A stretch of DNA of 64,000 nt from the NCBI GenBank assembly GCA_037382365.1, contig JARRPZ010000003.1:1-64000 (forward strand). The letters run 5' to 3'. The notes under the pieces are model-generated. The model was not told the DNA's origin and searched no databases. It was given only the letters and a program-made list of their open reading frames with translations. The stretch comes from Lentisalinibacter sp037382365 (GTDB lineage: Bacteria; Pseudomonadota; Gammaproteobacteria; Steroidobacterales; Woeseiaceae). Shown here one piece after another: positions 27,540-36,312 of this stretch. Both the position numbers and the translations under genes were made by a program. Every line of letters begins with the position of its first letter. Position 1 is the first letter of the stretch.

Positions 27540-27755
27540 TCACTCCGGCGACCGGCCCTCGGCTTCCTCCAGCGCCTCGTCCATGGCCTTCTTGCGATCC
27601 CGGCCAAGCTCTTCCACGGCCTTCGCCCGATCCATCGTGTCGGTCATCGGATCGAGTACGTCAACCCGCTCCTCGTGCGTCTCCTCCGGCTCCCGGTCCG
27701 GCCCGCCGCAGGCACACAACCACAGGCACACACAGGTCAGCAGCAGATGTCGCAT
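27540..27755 (-). CDS. Small predicted lipoprotein
   Basis: A 71-residue protein with a hydrophobic leader and lipobox ending L-C-A-C16, followed by GG. The mature part is short, highly charged and probably helical (rich in Glu, Asp, Lys, Arg). The ATG at 27755 has GGGGAG upstream. The hydrolase stop lies one base before the ATG, so the two are probably translated together. No homologue is recognised; the lipoprotein prediction rests on the leader alone. Confidence 0.6.
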   Translation of the reverse strand: MRHLLLTCVCLWLCACGGPDREPEETHEERVDVLDPMTDTMDRAKAVEELGRDRKKAMDEALEEAEGRSPE

Positions 27756-27756
27756 T

Positions 27757-28278
27757 TCACGCTCCCCGGCGCCCGGCCACACGCTCGATGAACAGCCGCA
27801 GCAGAGCGTTGATGGTATCGATGTTCGCCGTCAGACGATGATCGCCATCGAGGACATGCAGCGTCGCCTTCGCCTCTCGCGCGAAACGCAGGCTGTTCTC
27901 CACCGGGACCACGTCGTCGCCCCAGCCGTGCACGATCTCCAGCGGACAGTCCGGCGGGGGCGGAGTGAGCGATTCGTAACCCGGCATGTAATAAGCCGGC
28001 GCGAGGACGAAGACGCCGTCCACCTCGTGCCGACCGCTGGCGGCGGTCGCCACGTGGCCGCCCATGCTGGAGCCGACGAGGATGACCGGGTGGTCCGTTC
28101 GCCCGAGGACGCCGACGAGCTTGTCCACACGCTCACCCGGGTCTGCCATTCCCTGATAATCGACCGAATCGGCCCGGGCACCGAGATCCCGGACCATGGC
28201 GGCCATGGCCGTGATCTTGCTGCCCCACGGGCCGCTCTCCTGACCGTGCGAGAAGATGACGTCGAGATCGTTGATCAC
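27757..28278 (-). CDS. Small alpha/beta hydrolase (YqiA/RBBP9-like)
   Basis: A 173-residue serine hydrolase fold. It opens DVIFSHGQESGPWGSK (oxyanion-hole HG), with nucleophile elbow GSSMGGH (S71), an acidic residue in HGWGDDVVP and the catalytic His in DGDHRL. No signal peptide. The GTG at 28278 is chosen for its AGGAGA ribosome site; a longer ATG-initiated frame overlaps the upstream GTPase gene. It may be an esterase or thioesterase, and the substrate is unknown. It follows the GTPase pair by 43 nt. Confidence 0.8.
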   Translation of the reverse strand: MINDLDVIFSHGQESGPWGSKITAMAAMVRDLGARADSVDYQGMADPGERVDKLVGVLGRTDHPVILVGSSMGGHVATAASGRHEVDGVFVLAPAYYMPGYESLTPPPPDCPLEIVHGWGDDVVPVENSLRFAREAKATLHVLDGDHRLTANIDTINALLRLFIERVAGRRGA

Positions 28279-28321
28279 TATCCGATTCTCCTGCCGTCGG
28301 GTGGATACTGTCGGCTGAATA

Positions 28322-29683
28322 TTACTGGGCCGCCCGCAGTCGCTGGCGGATCTCCTCACGTGCCTCACGCAGGATGGTGTCCCGGTCCAGGCTGCTCAGG
28401 ATCTCGGAGACCACCCGCTTCGGGCCGCCGTCGCCCCACGACTTGCCCTGGGCGAGATACTGGTCGGCCACGCGCCCGACCACGTAGGTGCTGTAGTAGG
28501 CGATGGCGCCCTGTGCCCCTGCCGTGACCAGAGTCGAGAGCCCACCGGTCCCTACCTTCAGTGCGCTCGAGACGAAATGCACGGCCCAGACCGTGCCCAT
28601 CAGTGCGGCGGCCTCCGTCATGATCACCCGCACCAGGGTACCCGCCTCGCGACGCGCGATGGGCAGATCGTAGATCCGGGACAGATGGACGACCATGCCG
28701 ATGTCGATGAAGGCCGCGGCGAACAGGTCCGCGACCGGCACCGGATTCAGGGCGACCGCCGCGCCCTTGGCGATGCAATAGGTACGCACGACTCTTTCCG
28801 CCACTTCCCGGCGCGCCTCGAGGATCCTCTGGCCGACCTTGTCCGTGAGATCGGCGGCGAAGATCGAGGCATTCAGCGCGGCGAGCGTCTTGCCCTCCCG
28901 TTGCAGGATCTCCCACAGCCTGAGCCGCAGCGCCTCCACGTCGGCCGGCGGCCGACGCAGCGTCTCGTGCTCTTCGCCATCCGGCTCCCGTGTGATCACG
29001 GTCCGCGGCGCCGGATCGGCGGCAGCCGGGATCACGTTGCGGGGATCGATCACCCCGTCTACGCGCTCCCGCAGCGCCCGGAGCAGAGCCTGCCGCTCGT
29101 CATCGTCGTAGCGGTCGGCCTTGTTCAGGACGAGCACCACCGGGCGCCCCATGCGCACCACGGTCTGCAGGGCATCGAACTCCGTGGCCGTCATGTCGCC
29201 GTCGACCACGAACATGACGAGGTCGGCACGGCCCGCGACCTCGCGGGCCAACTCCTCGCGCTCCTCGCCCCCGGCCTCGTCGATGCCGGGCGTGTCGATC
29301 ACGTAGACGCCGCCGACCTCTTCCTCGCGCAGCGCATGCATGGAGGTGGTGCGGGTCTCGCCGTGCAGCGGGCTCACGGCGAAGAGATTCTCGCCGATCA
29401 GGGCGTTGAGCAGCGACGACTTGCCCGTGCTGACCCGGCCCAGGGCGGCGATATGGACATGGCCGTGCTCGAGTTTCTCGAGCATCGCCTGCACCTGACG
29501 ATAGTCTTCGGACAGGGCCTCGCGGACGCCCGCGGGCAGACGCCGGTCGCCGAGCAACTCGCGCAGACTCTCGCGGGCGAGATCCAGGTGGTCCGCGCTC
29601 GCGTCGTCAGTCGTCGTCGAGTCGCGATCGTTCGCGGAGGGCGATCTGCGCCACCCGCCGAACACCCGTTTCCAGATATTCAC
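28322..29683 (-). CDS. P-loop GTPase with C-terminal DUF697-like domain (1)
   Basis: A 453-residue Era/dynamin-like GTPase. Walker A is GRVSTGKSS (82-90), switch region T in TRTTSMHA, G3 DTPGID, and G4 NKAD. The C-terminal half is hydrophobic and alanine-rich (about 300-420), like the YcjF/DUF697 family, and likely membrane-associated. The GTG start overlaps the end of the neighbouring paralogue by 77 nt, but GAGGAAAATCTGA sits upstream, supporting it. Probably a membrane-remodelling or stress-related GTPase; the specific role is unknown. Confidence 0.82.
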   Translation of the reverse strand: MNIWKRVFGGWRRSPSANDRDSTTTDDASADHLDLARESLRELLGDRRLPAGVREALSEDYRQVQAMLEKLEHGHVHIAALGRVSTGKSSLLNALIGENLFAVSPLHGETRTTSMHALREEEVGGVYVIDTPGIDEAGGEEREELAREVAGRADLVMFVVDGDMTATEFDALQTVVRMGRPVVLVLNKADRYDDDERQALLRALRERVDGVIDPRNVIPAAADPAPRTVITREPDGEEHETLRRPPADVEALRLRLWEILQREGKTLAALNASIFAADLTDKVGQRILEARREVAERVVRTYCIAKGAAVALNPVPVADLFAAAFIDIGMVVHLSRIYDLPIARREAGTLVRVIMTEAAALMGTVWAVHFVSSALKVGTGGLSTLVTAGAQGAIAYYSTYVVGRVADQYLAQGKSWGDGGPKRVVSEILSSLDRDTILREAREEIRQRLRAAQ

Positions 29684-31103
29684 TCAGATTTTCCTCGAAA
29701 CGCTCGGCTGCGGCCTCCGGCGAGAATCGTCCGTGGGCCGCGAGGGCCTGGACCAGGCTGCGGCCCAGGGCATCGAAGATCAGCCCATAGGCTACGGCAT
29801 GGACCAGTCCGCCCGCCACCGTGCCCACTCCCGGGAACGCTTTCAGCCCGTTGCCGGCGACGGCGAGGGTGAGCGGCAAGGCCCTGCCTACCCGGCTCTG
29901 GCTGAGATTCAGGAACTGCTCGACGTCCAGGTCGCGCGGCGAGATACCGTAGAGCGCGGACAGGGAGCGGGTCATGGCGGTGCCCAGGTAGCCCTGGATC
30001 ACGATGTCGGTGCCCGGGCTCACGGCGGCCAGCGCACCGATCACGGCCTTGCGGGTGTAGGAACGGATGATCTCCTCGGCGCGGCGGGCACGGTACGCCG
30101 TCTGCGCCGCCTGCAGCTTCTCGGTGGCCAGCGCGAAGACGGCGGCGTCGCGGCGTCTGTCGAGATCGTCCCGGTCGCGGGCGAGCTGCTCGTTCAGGGC
30201 GAGCACGAGTTCGGCGACGTCGGGTTCGCGGCGGCGGCGGCGCTCGACCAGCCGCCCCTCGCCGTCCTCCTCCAGCACCGTCTCGTCCTCCCGCGCGCTG
30301 ACGCGCACGGCGACCGCCGGTTCCTTCGAATCCAGGTCCTGCAGGCGCGCCTGGAGCCGTTCCATGATCAGATGCAGGTCTTCCTTCGTATACTGATCGG
30401 TCTTGTTCAGCACCAGGATCGTCGGTTTGCCGACGGCCACCAGCTGCGCGAGCGCCTCGGCTTCGGGGCGGGCGAGATCACCGTCGCAGAGATAGAGGAC
30501 GACGTGGGCCCGCAGTGCCTCCTCCCGCGCCACGGCGTCGAACTCGGCGCCCACGCCGCCGGTACCCGGCACATCGACCAGCACGACTTCCCGGCCGTTC
30601 GGGCTCTGCCAGTGATACCGCCTGATCTCCCGCGTCGAGCCGCCGACCGGACTGGTCTCCACGTCGGCGCCCGGCACCAGGGCCCGGATCAGGGAACTCT
30701 TGCCGGTGCTGATCTCGCCGAATACCGCCAGGTGGATACGACCGCTCTCACGGCGTTCGGCGAGGTTCGTCAGTTCGTCGCGCGCCGCGGCGACATCGAT
30801 GCCGGCCGCCTCGGCCTCGCCGAGCCGCTCGGTCAGTGCTTCTTCGCTGAAGACGGGACGCTCTCTCTCCCCCTCGCCACTGCGCCTCGGCAACAGGAAT
30901 CGCCACACGATCCAGACCGCGCCGGCAGCGATGGCCACGAGCAGTGTGGTATAGCCGATCACGAGCCAGAGCGGCGCCTCGCGCAGGCGGTCCCACACGT
31001 TCAGCGCCGACTCGGTGATGAACAGCATGGCCGCGATCACCGCCACCACGAGCAGTGTCACCGCCAGGATCAGCACGATCCGCAGGATGCGATCGACCTT
31101 CAT
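29607..31103 (-). CDS. Membrane-anchored P-loop GTPase with DUF697-like domain (2)
   Basis: A 498-residue paralogue of the next gene, distinguished by two N-terminal transmembrane helices (about 7-29 and 46-70). The GTPase domain has Walker A GEISTGKSS (129-137), G3 DVPGTGG and G4 NKTDQY. The alanine-rich C-terminal region (about 340-450: GALAAVSPGTDIVIQGYLG; FPGVGTVAGGLVHAVAYG) resembles DUF697. The end overlaps the downstream GTPase by 77 nt, so the two are co-expressed and may act as a heteromer (inference). A 76-nt gap separates it from the symporter gene upstream. Confidence 0.82.
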   Translation of the reverse strand: MKVDRILRIVLILAVTLLVVAVIAAMLFITESALNVWDRLREAPLWLVIGYTTLLVAIAAGAVWIVWRFLLPRRSGEGERERPVFSEEALTERLGEAEAAGIDVAAARDELTNLAERRESGRIHLAVFGEISTGKSSLIRALVPGADVETSPVGGSTREIRRYHWQSPNGREVVLVDVPGTGGVGAEFDAVAREEALRAHVVLYLCDGDLARPEAEALAQLVAVGKPTILVLNKTDQYTKEDLHLIMERLQARLQDLDSKEPAVAVRVSAREDETVLEEDGEGRLVERRRRREPDVAELVLALNEQLARDRDDLDRRRDAAVFALATEKLQAAQTAYRARRAEEIIRSYTRKAVIGALAAVSPGTDIVIQGYLGTAMTRSLSALYGISPRDLDVEQFLNLSQSRVGRALPLTLAVAGNGLKAFPGVGTVAGGLVHAVAYGLIFDALGRSLVQALAAHGRFSPEAAAERFEENLSEYLETGVRRVAQIALRERSRLDDD

Positions 31104-31179
31104 GGGGCGACAGTCTAACCGCTGCGCCCAGCGATCGGGCAGCCGGCACCGCGGGCGAGGACCCGTGATCGGCCGCCGT

Positions 31180-32580
31180 TCAGCGCCCGCGGAAAAACCA
31201 GGCGATGCTCATGGCGGCGGCGAGCGGCAACAGGCGCTCCGCGGCATCACCGGGTGCGGCCGGGAGCCAGTGCAGTATGACGGTGAGCCCCGCACCGGTG
31301 ACGAGCGTTGCCAGCGTGGCGCCGACGCCGACCGGTCGACCGAGCACACGCATCAGCAGCAACGGGCCGAACGCCGAGCCCACCGCATGCCATGCGAACA
31401 GCACACGGGTGAAGATATCCTCGGCGACGAAGATGGCGAGCGCGGCAGCGGCCACGCACAGGAGCAGGACGGTCAGGCGGGACAGGGACAGACGGGAGTT
31501 CTGCGCCGGGCTGCCGGCGTTCCAGTCGTGGGCCACGCAGGACGCGGCGACCAGCAGCTGGCTGTCCGCGGTCGACATGATCGCCGAGAGCACCGCCGCG
31601 AGCACGAAACCGGCGACGAACGGCGGCAGTACCTGCGCCGAGGTTTCGAACAGGACCTGTTCGCCGTCACCGACTTCGTAGAGCACCCGCGCGCACAGGC
31701 CGAGCAGCAGCATGCCGGCATAGACGATCACCGCCCAGCCTATCGCTATGACCCGCGCGCGACGCAGCGACGCCTCGTCGCGCAGGGCCATGAAGCGGTT
31801 CACGACGTGGGGCTGACCGGGATAGCCGAGACCGATGCCGAGCGTACCGAGGACGAACGCCAAACCCATGGCACCGCCGAAAGGCCCGGTGAGCGACAGT
31901 ACCTCCGGCGAGGCATCCGCCAGCAGTCCGGCCGCCAGACCCGCCGGTCCGCCGACCGCCAGCAGGGCAGCCAGGGGGACGAGCACCGCCGTGGCTGCCA
32001 TCATCAGTCCCTGGATCAGATCGGAAACCGATACCGCCCAGAATCCGCCCAGTAACGTGTAGGCGAGGACGATGGCGACGCCGGCGAGGATCGCCGCTTC
32101 CCGGGACCAGCCGAAGTGGGACTGGAAGGCCTTGCCGGCTCCTTCGAACTGGGAGGCGATATAGAACATGAAGCAGAACAGCACGATCACCGCGGCAACG
32201 CGCAGCACCCGCTGCCTCGACGCACCGAATTCCACCGGCGCGATGATCTCGGCCACGGTGATGGCGCCGGTCTCCCGCGACAGCAGCCTGAGACGCGGCG
32301 CGATCAGGAACCAGTTGATCAGGAATCCACCCAGGGTGGCCGGGAAGAGCCACAGGGCGGACAGCCCCCAGCCGTACGCCGCTCCGCTCACCGCGAGCAG
32401 CGTCCAGGCGGAGGAGGAACTCGCGGAGCCGCTGAGCGCGGCCAGCCAGGGCCCGAGACGACGGCCACCGAGGAAGAAGTCCGTGTTGTCCCGGTTACGG
32501 CCCCGGGCCCAGACGCCGATCGCCAGCAGCACGACCCCGTAGCCGAGCAGCGTGTACAGGATGACGTCGTTCTGGGACAT
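31180..32580 (-). CDS. Sodium:solute symporter (SSS family, PutP-like)
   Basis: A 466-residue integral membrane protein with about 12-13 hydrophobic helices. SSS/PutP features are the FFLGGRRLGPWLAALS start, SVSDLIQGLMM, GYPGQPHVVNRFMALRDE and LSAIMSTADSQLLVAAS, the last including the conserved Na+-site serine/threonine helix. It is slightly shorter than E. coli PutP (502). Proline or a related amino acid is the likely substrate but is not proven. It diverges from the 5-oxoprolinase gene (68 nt between starts), so 5-oxoproline or glutamate-related uptake is another possibility. Confidence 0.85.
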   Translation of the reverse strand: MSQNDVILYTLLGYGVVLLAIGVWARGRNRDNTDFFLGGRRLGPWLAALSGSASSSSAWTLLAVSGAAYGWGLSALWLFPATLGGFLINWFLIAPRLRLLSRETGAITVAEIIAPVEFGASRQRVLRVAAVIVLFCFMFYIASQFEGAGKAFQSHFGWSREAAILAGVAIVLAYTLLGGFWAVSVSDLIQGLMMAATAVLVPLAALLAVGGPAGLAAGLLADASPEVLSLTGPFGGAMGLAFVLGTLGIGLGYPGQPHVVNRFMALRDEASLRRARVIAIGWAVIVYAGMLLLGLCARVLYEVGDGEQVLFETSAQVLPPFVAGFVLAAVLSAIMSTADSQLLVAASCVAHDWNAGSPAQNSRLSLSRLTVLLLCVAAAALAIFVAEDIFTRVLFAWHAVGSAFGPLLLMRVLGRPVGVGATLATLVTGAGLTVILHWLPAAPGDAAERLLPLAAAMSIAWFFRGR

Positions 32581-32648
32581 GCTGCGGAGTCTACTGGACC
32601 AGGAGCGGCTTTAGCCCCGATCCCCGCCCGTTCAGTAAACTGCCCCCC

Positions 32649-35600
32649 ATGAGCACTACCGGCTGGCAGTTCTGGATCGATCGCGGCGGCACGTTCACCG
32701 ACGTCATCGGACGCTCACCCGCCGGTGACCTCGTGACGGCCAAGCTGCTGTCCGAGGCACCCGGCCGGTACGACGATGCGGCGGTGGAAGGCGTGCGCCG
32801 GCTGCTCGCCGCGTCGGGCGCGGATGCACCGCGGATCGACGCCATCAAGATGGGTACCACCGTCGCGACGAATGCCCTGCTCGAGCGCCGGGGCGAACCC
32901 ACCGTACTCGTCGTCACGAAGGGGTTCCGGGACGCGCTGGCCATCGCGTACCAGAACCGTCCCGACATCTTCGCGCTTGAGATCCGCAAGCCGATGCCGC
33001 TGGAGACCGAGGTCATCGAGGCGCACGAGCGTATCGCTACCGATGGCACCGTATTGCAGGAACTCGATCCGGAAACGCTCCGTGGCGAACTGGCGGCGGC
33101 GAGGCGACGCGGTATCGACTCCGTCGCCATCTGTCTGGTGCACGGCTATCGATGGACCGAGCACGAGCAACGCATCGCAGCGATTGCCGCCGAGGCAGGG
33201 TTCAGCCAGATTTCCGTCTCCCACGAGACCGGAGCGGTGATCAAATTCGTCAGCCGCGCGCAGACGACCCTCGTGGACGCGTATCTGTCGCCCGTGCTCT
33301 ACCGGTATGTGAATCGACTCGGACGCGCCCTGGAGAGTGTCGCGAGGCCCCGGCGGCTGCAGATGATGCAATCGAGCGGCGGACTCATCGACGCCGCCCG
33401 GCTGCGGGGCAAGGACGCGGTACTCTCCGGACCCGCGGGCGGTGTGGTCGGCATGGTGCAGACCGCGACTGCGGCCGGCTTCGAGCGGCTGATCGGCTTC
33501 GACATGGGAGGCACGTCCACCGACGTGTCCGCCTGGGCCGGCGAATACGTCCGCAGCCTGGACTCGGAAGTCGCCGGCGTACGGCTGCGCGCGCCGATGA
33601 TGGAGATCCACACCATCGCGGCGGGTGGCGGCTCCGTGCTCGGCTTCCGCGACGGACGCTTCCGTGTCGGTCCGGAGTCCGCCGGAGCGGACCCGGGACC
33701 TGCGTGCTACCGGCGCGGGGGACCTGCCACGATCACCGATGCGAACGTGGTCCTCGGGCGCATCCCGGAGGCGCACTTTCCTGCCGTATTCGGCCCCGGC
33801 GCGGACCAGCGCCTGGATCCAGGCGCCAGCCGCGCCGCACTGCAGGACTGCGTCGCCGCGGCCAACGCCGGGCAAGGTCATGGTCTTTCCCTCGAGGAGG
33901 TGGCGGAGGGCTATCTCCGTATCGCCGTCGAGAACATGGCCAACGCCATCCGCCGGATAACGGTGGAGCGCGGCGAAGACGTCCGGGACTTCACGCTCTG
34001 CTGTTTCGGCGGCGCGGGCGGCCAGCACGCGTGTCGGGTCGCCGACGTCCTCGGCATACGCTCCGTGTGGCTGCATCCCCTGGCCGGGCTGCTGTCCGCC
34101 TACGGCATGGGACTCGCCGATCTGATCGCATGGCGGACGGAGAGCATCGAGCAGCCACTCGAGGAAGCAATCGACGCGGCGCAGCGGGTGCGCGCGCGGC
34201 TGCTGGACGAGTGCCGCGCGGAACTGACGTCTCAGGGCATCGCGGAAGAAGCACTGGAGGTCGCCGTACGCTACGGGATCCGCACCGGCGGCAGCGATAC
34301 CGTGCTGGAGGTCCCGGAGGGCACCGCAGAAGCCGTGACCGGAAAATTTGCGGCGGCGCACCGCGCCCGATTCGGCGTCGCGCCGGCAGACGACCCGCTC
34401 GTACTGGCCGCCATCACGGTCGAGGTACGCGGGCGCGACGAGTTGCCCCGGGGATTCCCGGGGCCGGGATCCGGCGACGAGGCGCCGACGCCCCTCGAAT
34501 ATGCCGCCGTGTGGCTGGACGGTGACCGCCACGAGGTACCCGTCTACGCCCGCGCCGATCTCGGCGCCGGCCAGCGCATCGCATCCCCCGCGATCGTTAT
34601 CGAGGACAACGCGACCACGGTCATCGAGCCGGGATGGGAGGGCACACTGAACGAACACGGGCACCTGCTGCTGACGCGCACCCGGGCGCCGGCCGACCAA
34701 CGCGTTTCCAGCGAGGCGGACCCGGTGATGCTGGAGGTCTTCAACAACCTGTACATGCACATCGCCGAGCAGATGGGGACGGTGCTGCGCCACACGGCGC
34801 ACTCAGTGAACATCAAGGAGCGACTGGATTATTCCTGCGCCGTGTTCGACCGGGCGGGCCGGCTGATCGCCAACGCGCCCCACATGCCCGTCCATCTGGG
34901 CTCCATGGGCGACAGCGTCGCCACTGTGATCGAGGCTAACCGGGGCGATATCCGGCGCGGCGATTCCTGGATGCTGAATGCCCCCTACAACGGCGGCACG
35001 CACCTGCCGGATATCACGGTGGTCACGCCCTACTTCGCGGAGCGTGACGCTGCGGAGCCGGCGTTCTGGCTCGCCTCCCGCGCTCACCATGCCGACGTGG
35101 GCGGACTCACGCCCGGCTCCATGCCGCCCGACAGCCGGCAAATCGGGGAGGAAGGCATCCTGCTGGACAACGTCCGCCTCGCCCGTGACGGGCACCTGCT
35201 GGCAGCCGAAGCACTCGCCCTGTTCGAGGCCGGCGACTGGCCGGCCCGCAAGCCGGCCCGCAACCTCACCGATCTGAAGGCACAACTCGCCGCCAACGAG
35301 GAGGGCATCCGCCAGCTCGATCGGGCGATCGCCCGCTACGGGCGAGAGGTCGTGGATGCGTACATGGAGCATGTCCGCGAGAACGCCGCCGCCAGCGTAC
35401 GGCGGCTGATCGCCGGGCTGTCGGACGGCCGCTTCGAATACCCGATGGACTCGGGTGAACGAATCCGCGTGGCCGTCACCGTCACCGACGATCGCGCGCG
35501 GGTGGACTTCACCGGGACCAGTCCCCAGTCGCCCACCAATTTCAACGCACCGGAGTCGGTCACCCGGGCCGCGGTGCTGTACGTCTTCCGGACCCTCGTC

Positions 35601-36290
35601 GCGGAGTCGATACCGCTCAATGCGGGCTGCCTCGAACCCCTCGACATCCATGTGCCGCCCGGTACGCTGCTCAGTCCGCGCTATCCGGCCGCCGTCGTCG
35701 CCGGCAATGTCGAGACCTCACAGTGCGTGACCGATGCGCTCTACGGCGCCCTCGGCGCCCTCGCCGCCTCCCAGGGCACGATGAATAATCTGACCTTCGG
35801 CGACGACGAGCATCAGTACTACGAGACCATCGCCGGCGGTGCCGGCGCGGGTCCCGGTTTCGACGGCGCCGATGCCGTGCAGACTCATATGACGAATTCG
35901 CGCCTGACGGACCCGGAGGTGCTGGAAGGCCGCTTCCCCGTGCTGGTCGAGGAATTCTCGATCCTGGACGGCACCGGCGGCAGCGGCCGCCACCGGGGTG
36001 GCAATGGTTGTCGCCGCGTGATCCGTTTCCTCGCGCCCATGAGTGTCTCCATCCTGTCCGGACACCGACGAGTCGCACCGTTCGGGCTCGAGGGCGGCGG
36101 CGATGCCGCCGTCGGCCGCAATCGGCTGCGCCGCGCGGACGGGACCATGGAATCACTGGCCGCGGTCGACACCCGGGAGGTGGCGGCGGGAGATGCCATC
36201 CTGATCGATACGCCGGGCGGCGGCGGATTCGGCGCCGCTACCGGGGACGACCCGAGCGCGGACGAGGGACCGAGCGGCGCGGACCGGTAG
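32649..36290 (+). CDS. 5-oxoprolinase / hydantoinase A+B fusion protein
   Basis: ATP-dependent opening of 5-oxo-L-proline to glutamate is the expected reaction. The single chain of 1213 residues joins an N-terminal HyuA-type part and a C-terminal HyuB-type part. The HyuA part shows WIDRGGTFTDVIGR, KMGTTVATNALLERRGE, GFDMGGTSTDVS and IAAGGGSVLGFRDGR. The HyuB part begins near 685 (DPVMLEVFNNLYMHIAEQMG) and includes NAPHMPVHLGSMG and NAPYNGGTHLPDITVV. Full-length fusion is the eukaryotic OPLAH and bacterial OplAH layout. Other hydantoinases share the fold, so substrate is inferred. It diverges from the SSS symporter. Confidence 0.88.
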   Translation: MSTTGWQFWIDRGGTFTDVIGRSPAGDLVTAKLLSEAPGRYDDAAVEGVRRLLAASGADAPRIDAIKMGTTVATNALLERRGEPTVLVVTKGFRDALAIAYQNRPDIFALEIRKPMPLETEVIEAHERIATDGTVLQELDPETLRGELAAARRRGIDSVAICLVHGYRWTEHEQRIAAIAAEAGFSQISVSHETGAVIKFVSRAQTTLVDAYLSPVLYRYVNRLGRALESVARPRRLQMMQSSGGLIDAARLRGKDAVLSGPAGGVVGMVQTATAAGFERLIGFDMGGTSTDVSAWAGEYVRSLDSEVAGVRLRAPMMEIHTIAAGGGSVLGFRDGRFRVGPESAGADPGPACYRRGGPATITDANVVLGRIPEAHFPAVFGPGADQRLDPGASRAALQDCVAAANAGQGHGLSLEEVAEGYLRIAVENMANAIRRITVERGEDVRDFTLCCFGGAGGQHACRVADVLGIRSVWLHPLAGLLSAYGMGLADLIAWRTESIEQPLEEAIDAAQRVRARLLDECRAELTSQGIAEEALEVAVRYGIRTGGSDTVLEVPEGTAEAVTGKFAAAHRARFGVAPADDPLVLAAITVEVRGRDELPRGFPGPGSGDEAPTPLEYAAVWLDGDRHEVPVYARADLGAGQRIASPAIVIEDNATTVIEPGWEGTLNEHGHLLLTRTRAPADQRVSSEADPVMLEVFNNLYMHIAEQMGTVLRHTAHSVNIKERLDYSCAVFDRAGRLIANAPHMPVHLGSMGDSVATVIEANRGDIRRGDSWMLNAPYNGGTHLPDITVVTPYFAERDAAEPAFWLASRAHHADVGGLTPGSMPPDSRQIGEEGILLDNVRLARDGHLLAAEALALFEAGDWPARKPARNLTDLKAQLAANEEGIRQLDRAIARYGREVVDAYMEHVRENAAASVRRLIAGLSDGRFEYPMDSGERIRVAVTVTDDRARVDFTGTSPQSPTNFNAPESVTRAAVLYVFRTLVAESIPLNAGCLEPLDIHVPPGTLLSPRYPAAVVAGNVETSQCVTDALYGALGALAASQGTMNNLTFGDDEHQYYETIAGGAGAGPGFDGADAVQTHMTNSRLTDPEVLEGRFPVLVEEFSILDGTGGSGRHRGGNGCRRVIRFLAPMSVSILSGHRRVAPFGLEGGGDAAVGRNRLRRADGTMESLAAVDTREVAAGDAILIDTPGGGGFGAATGDDPSADEGPSGADR

Positions 36291-36312
36291 GCGGCAAACG
36301 CGTCCCAGCGCC

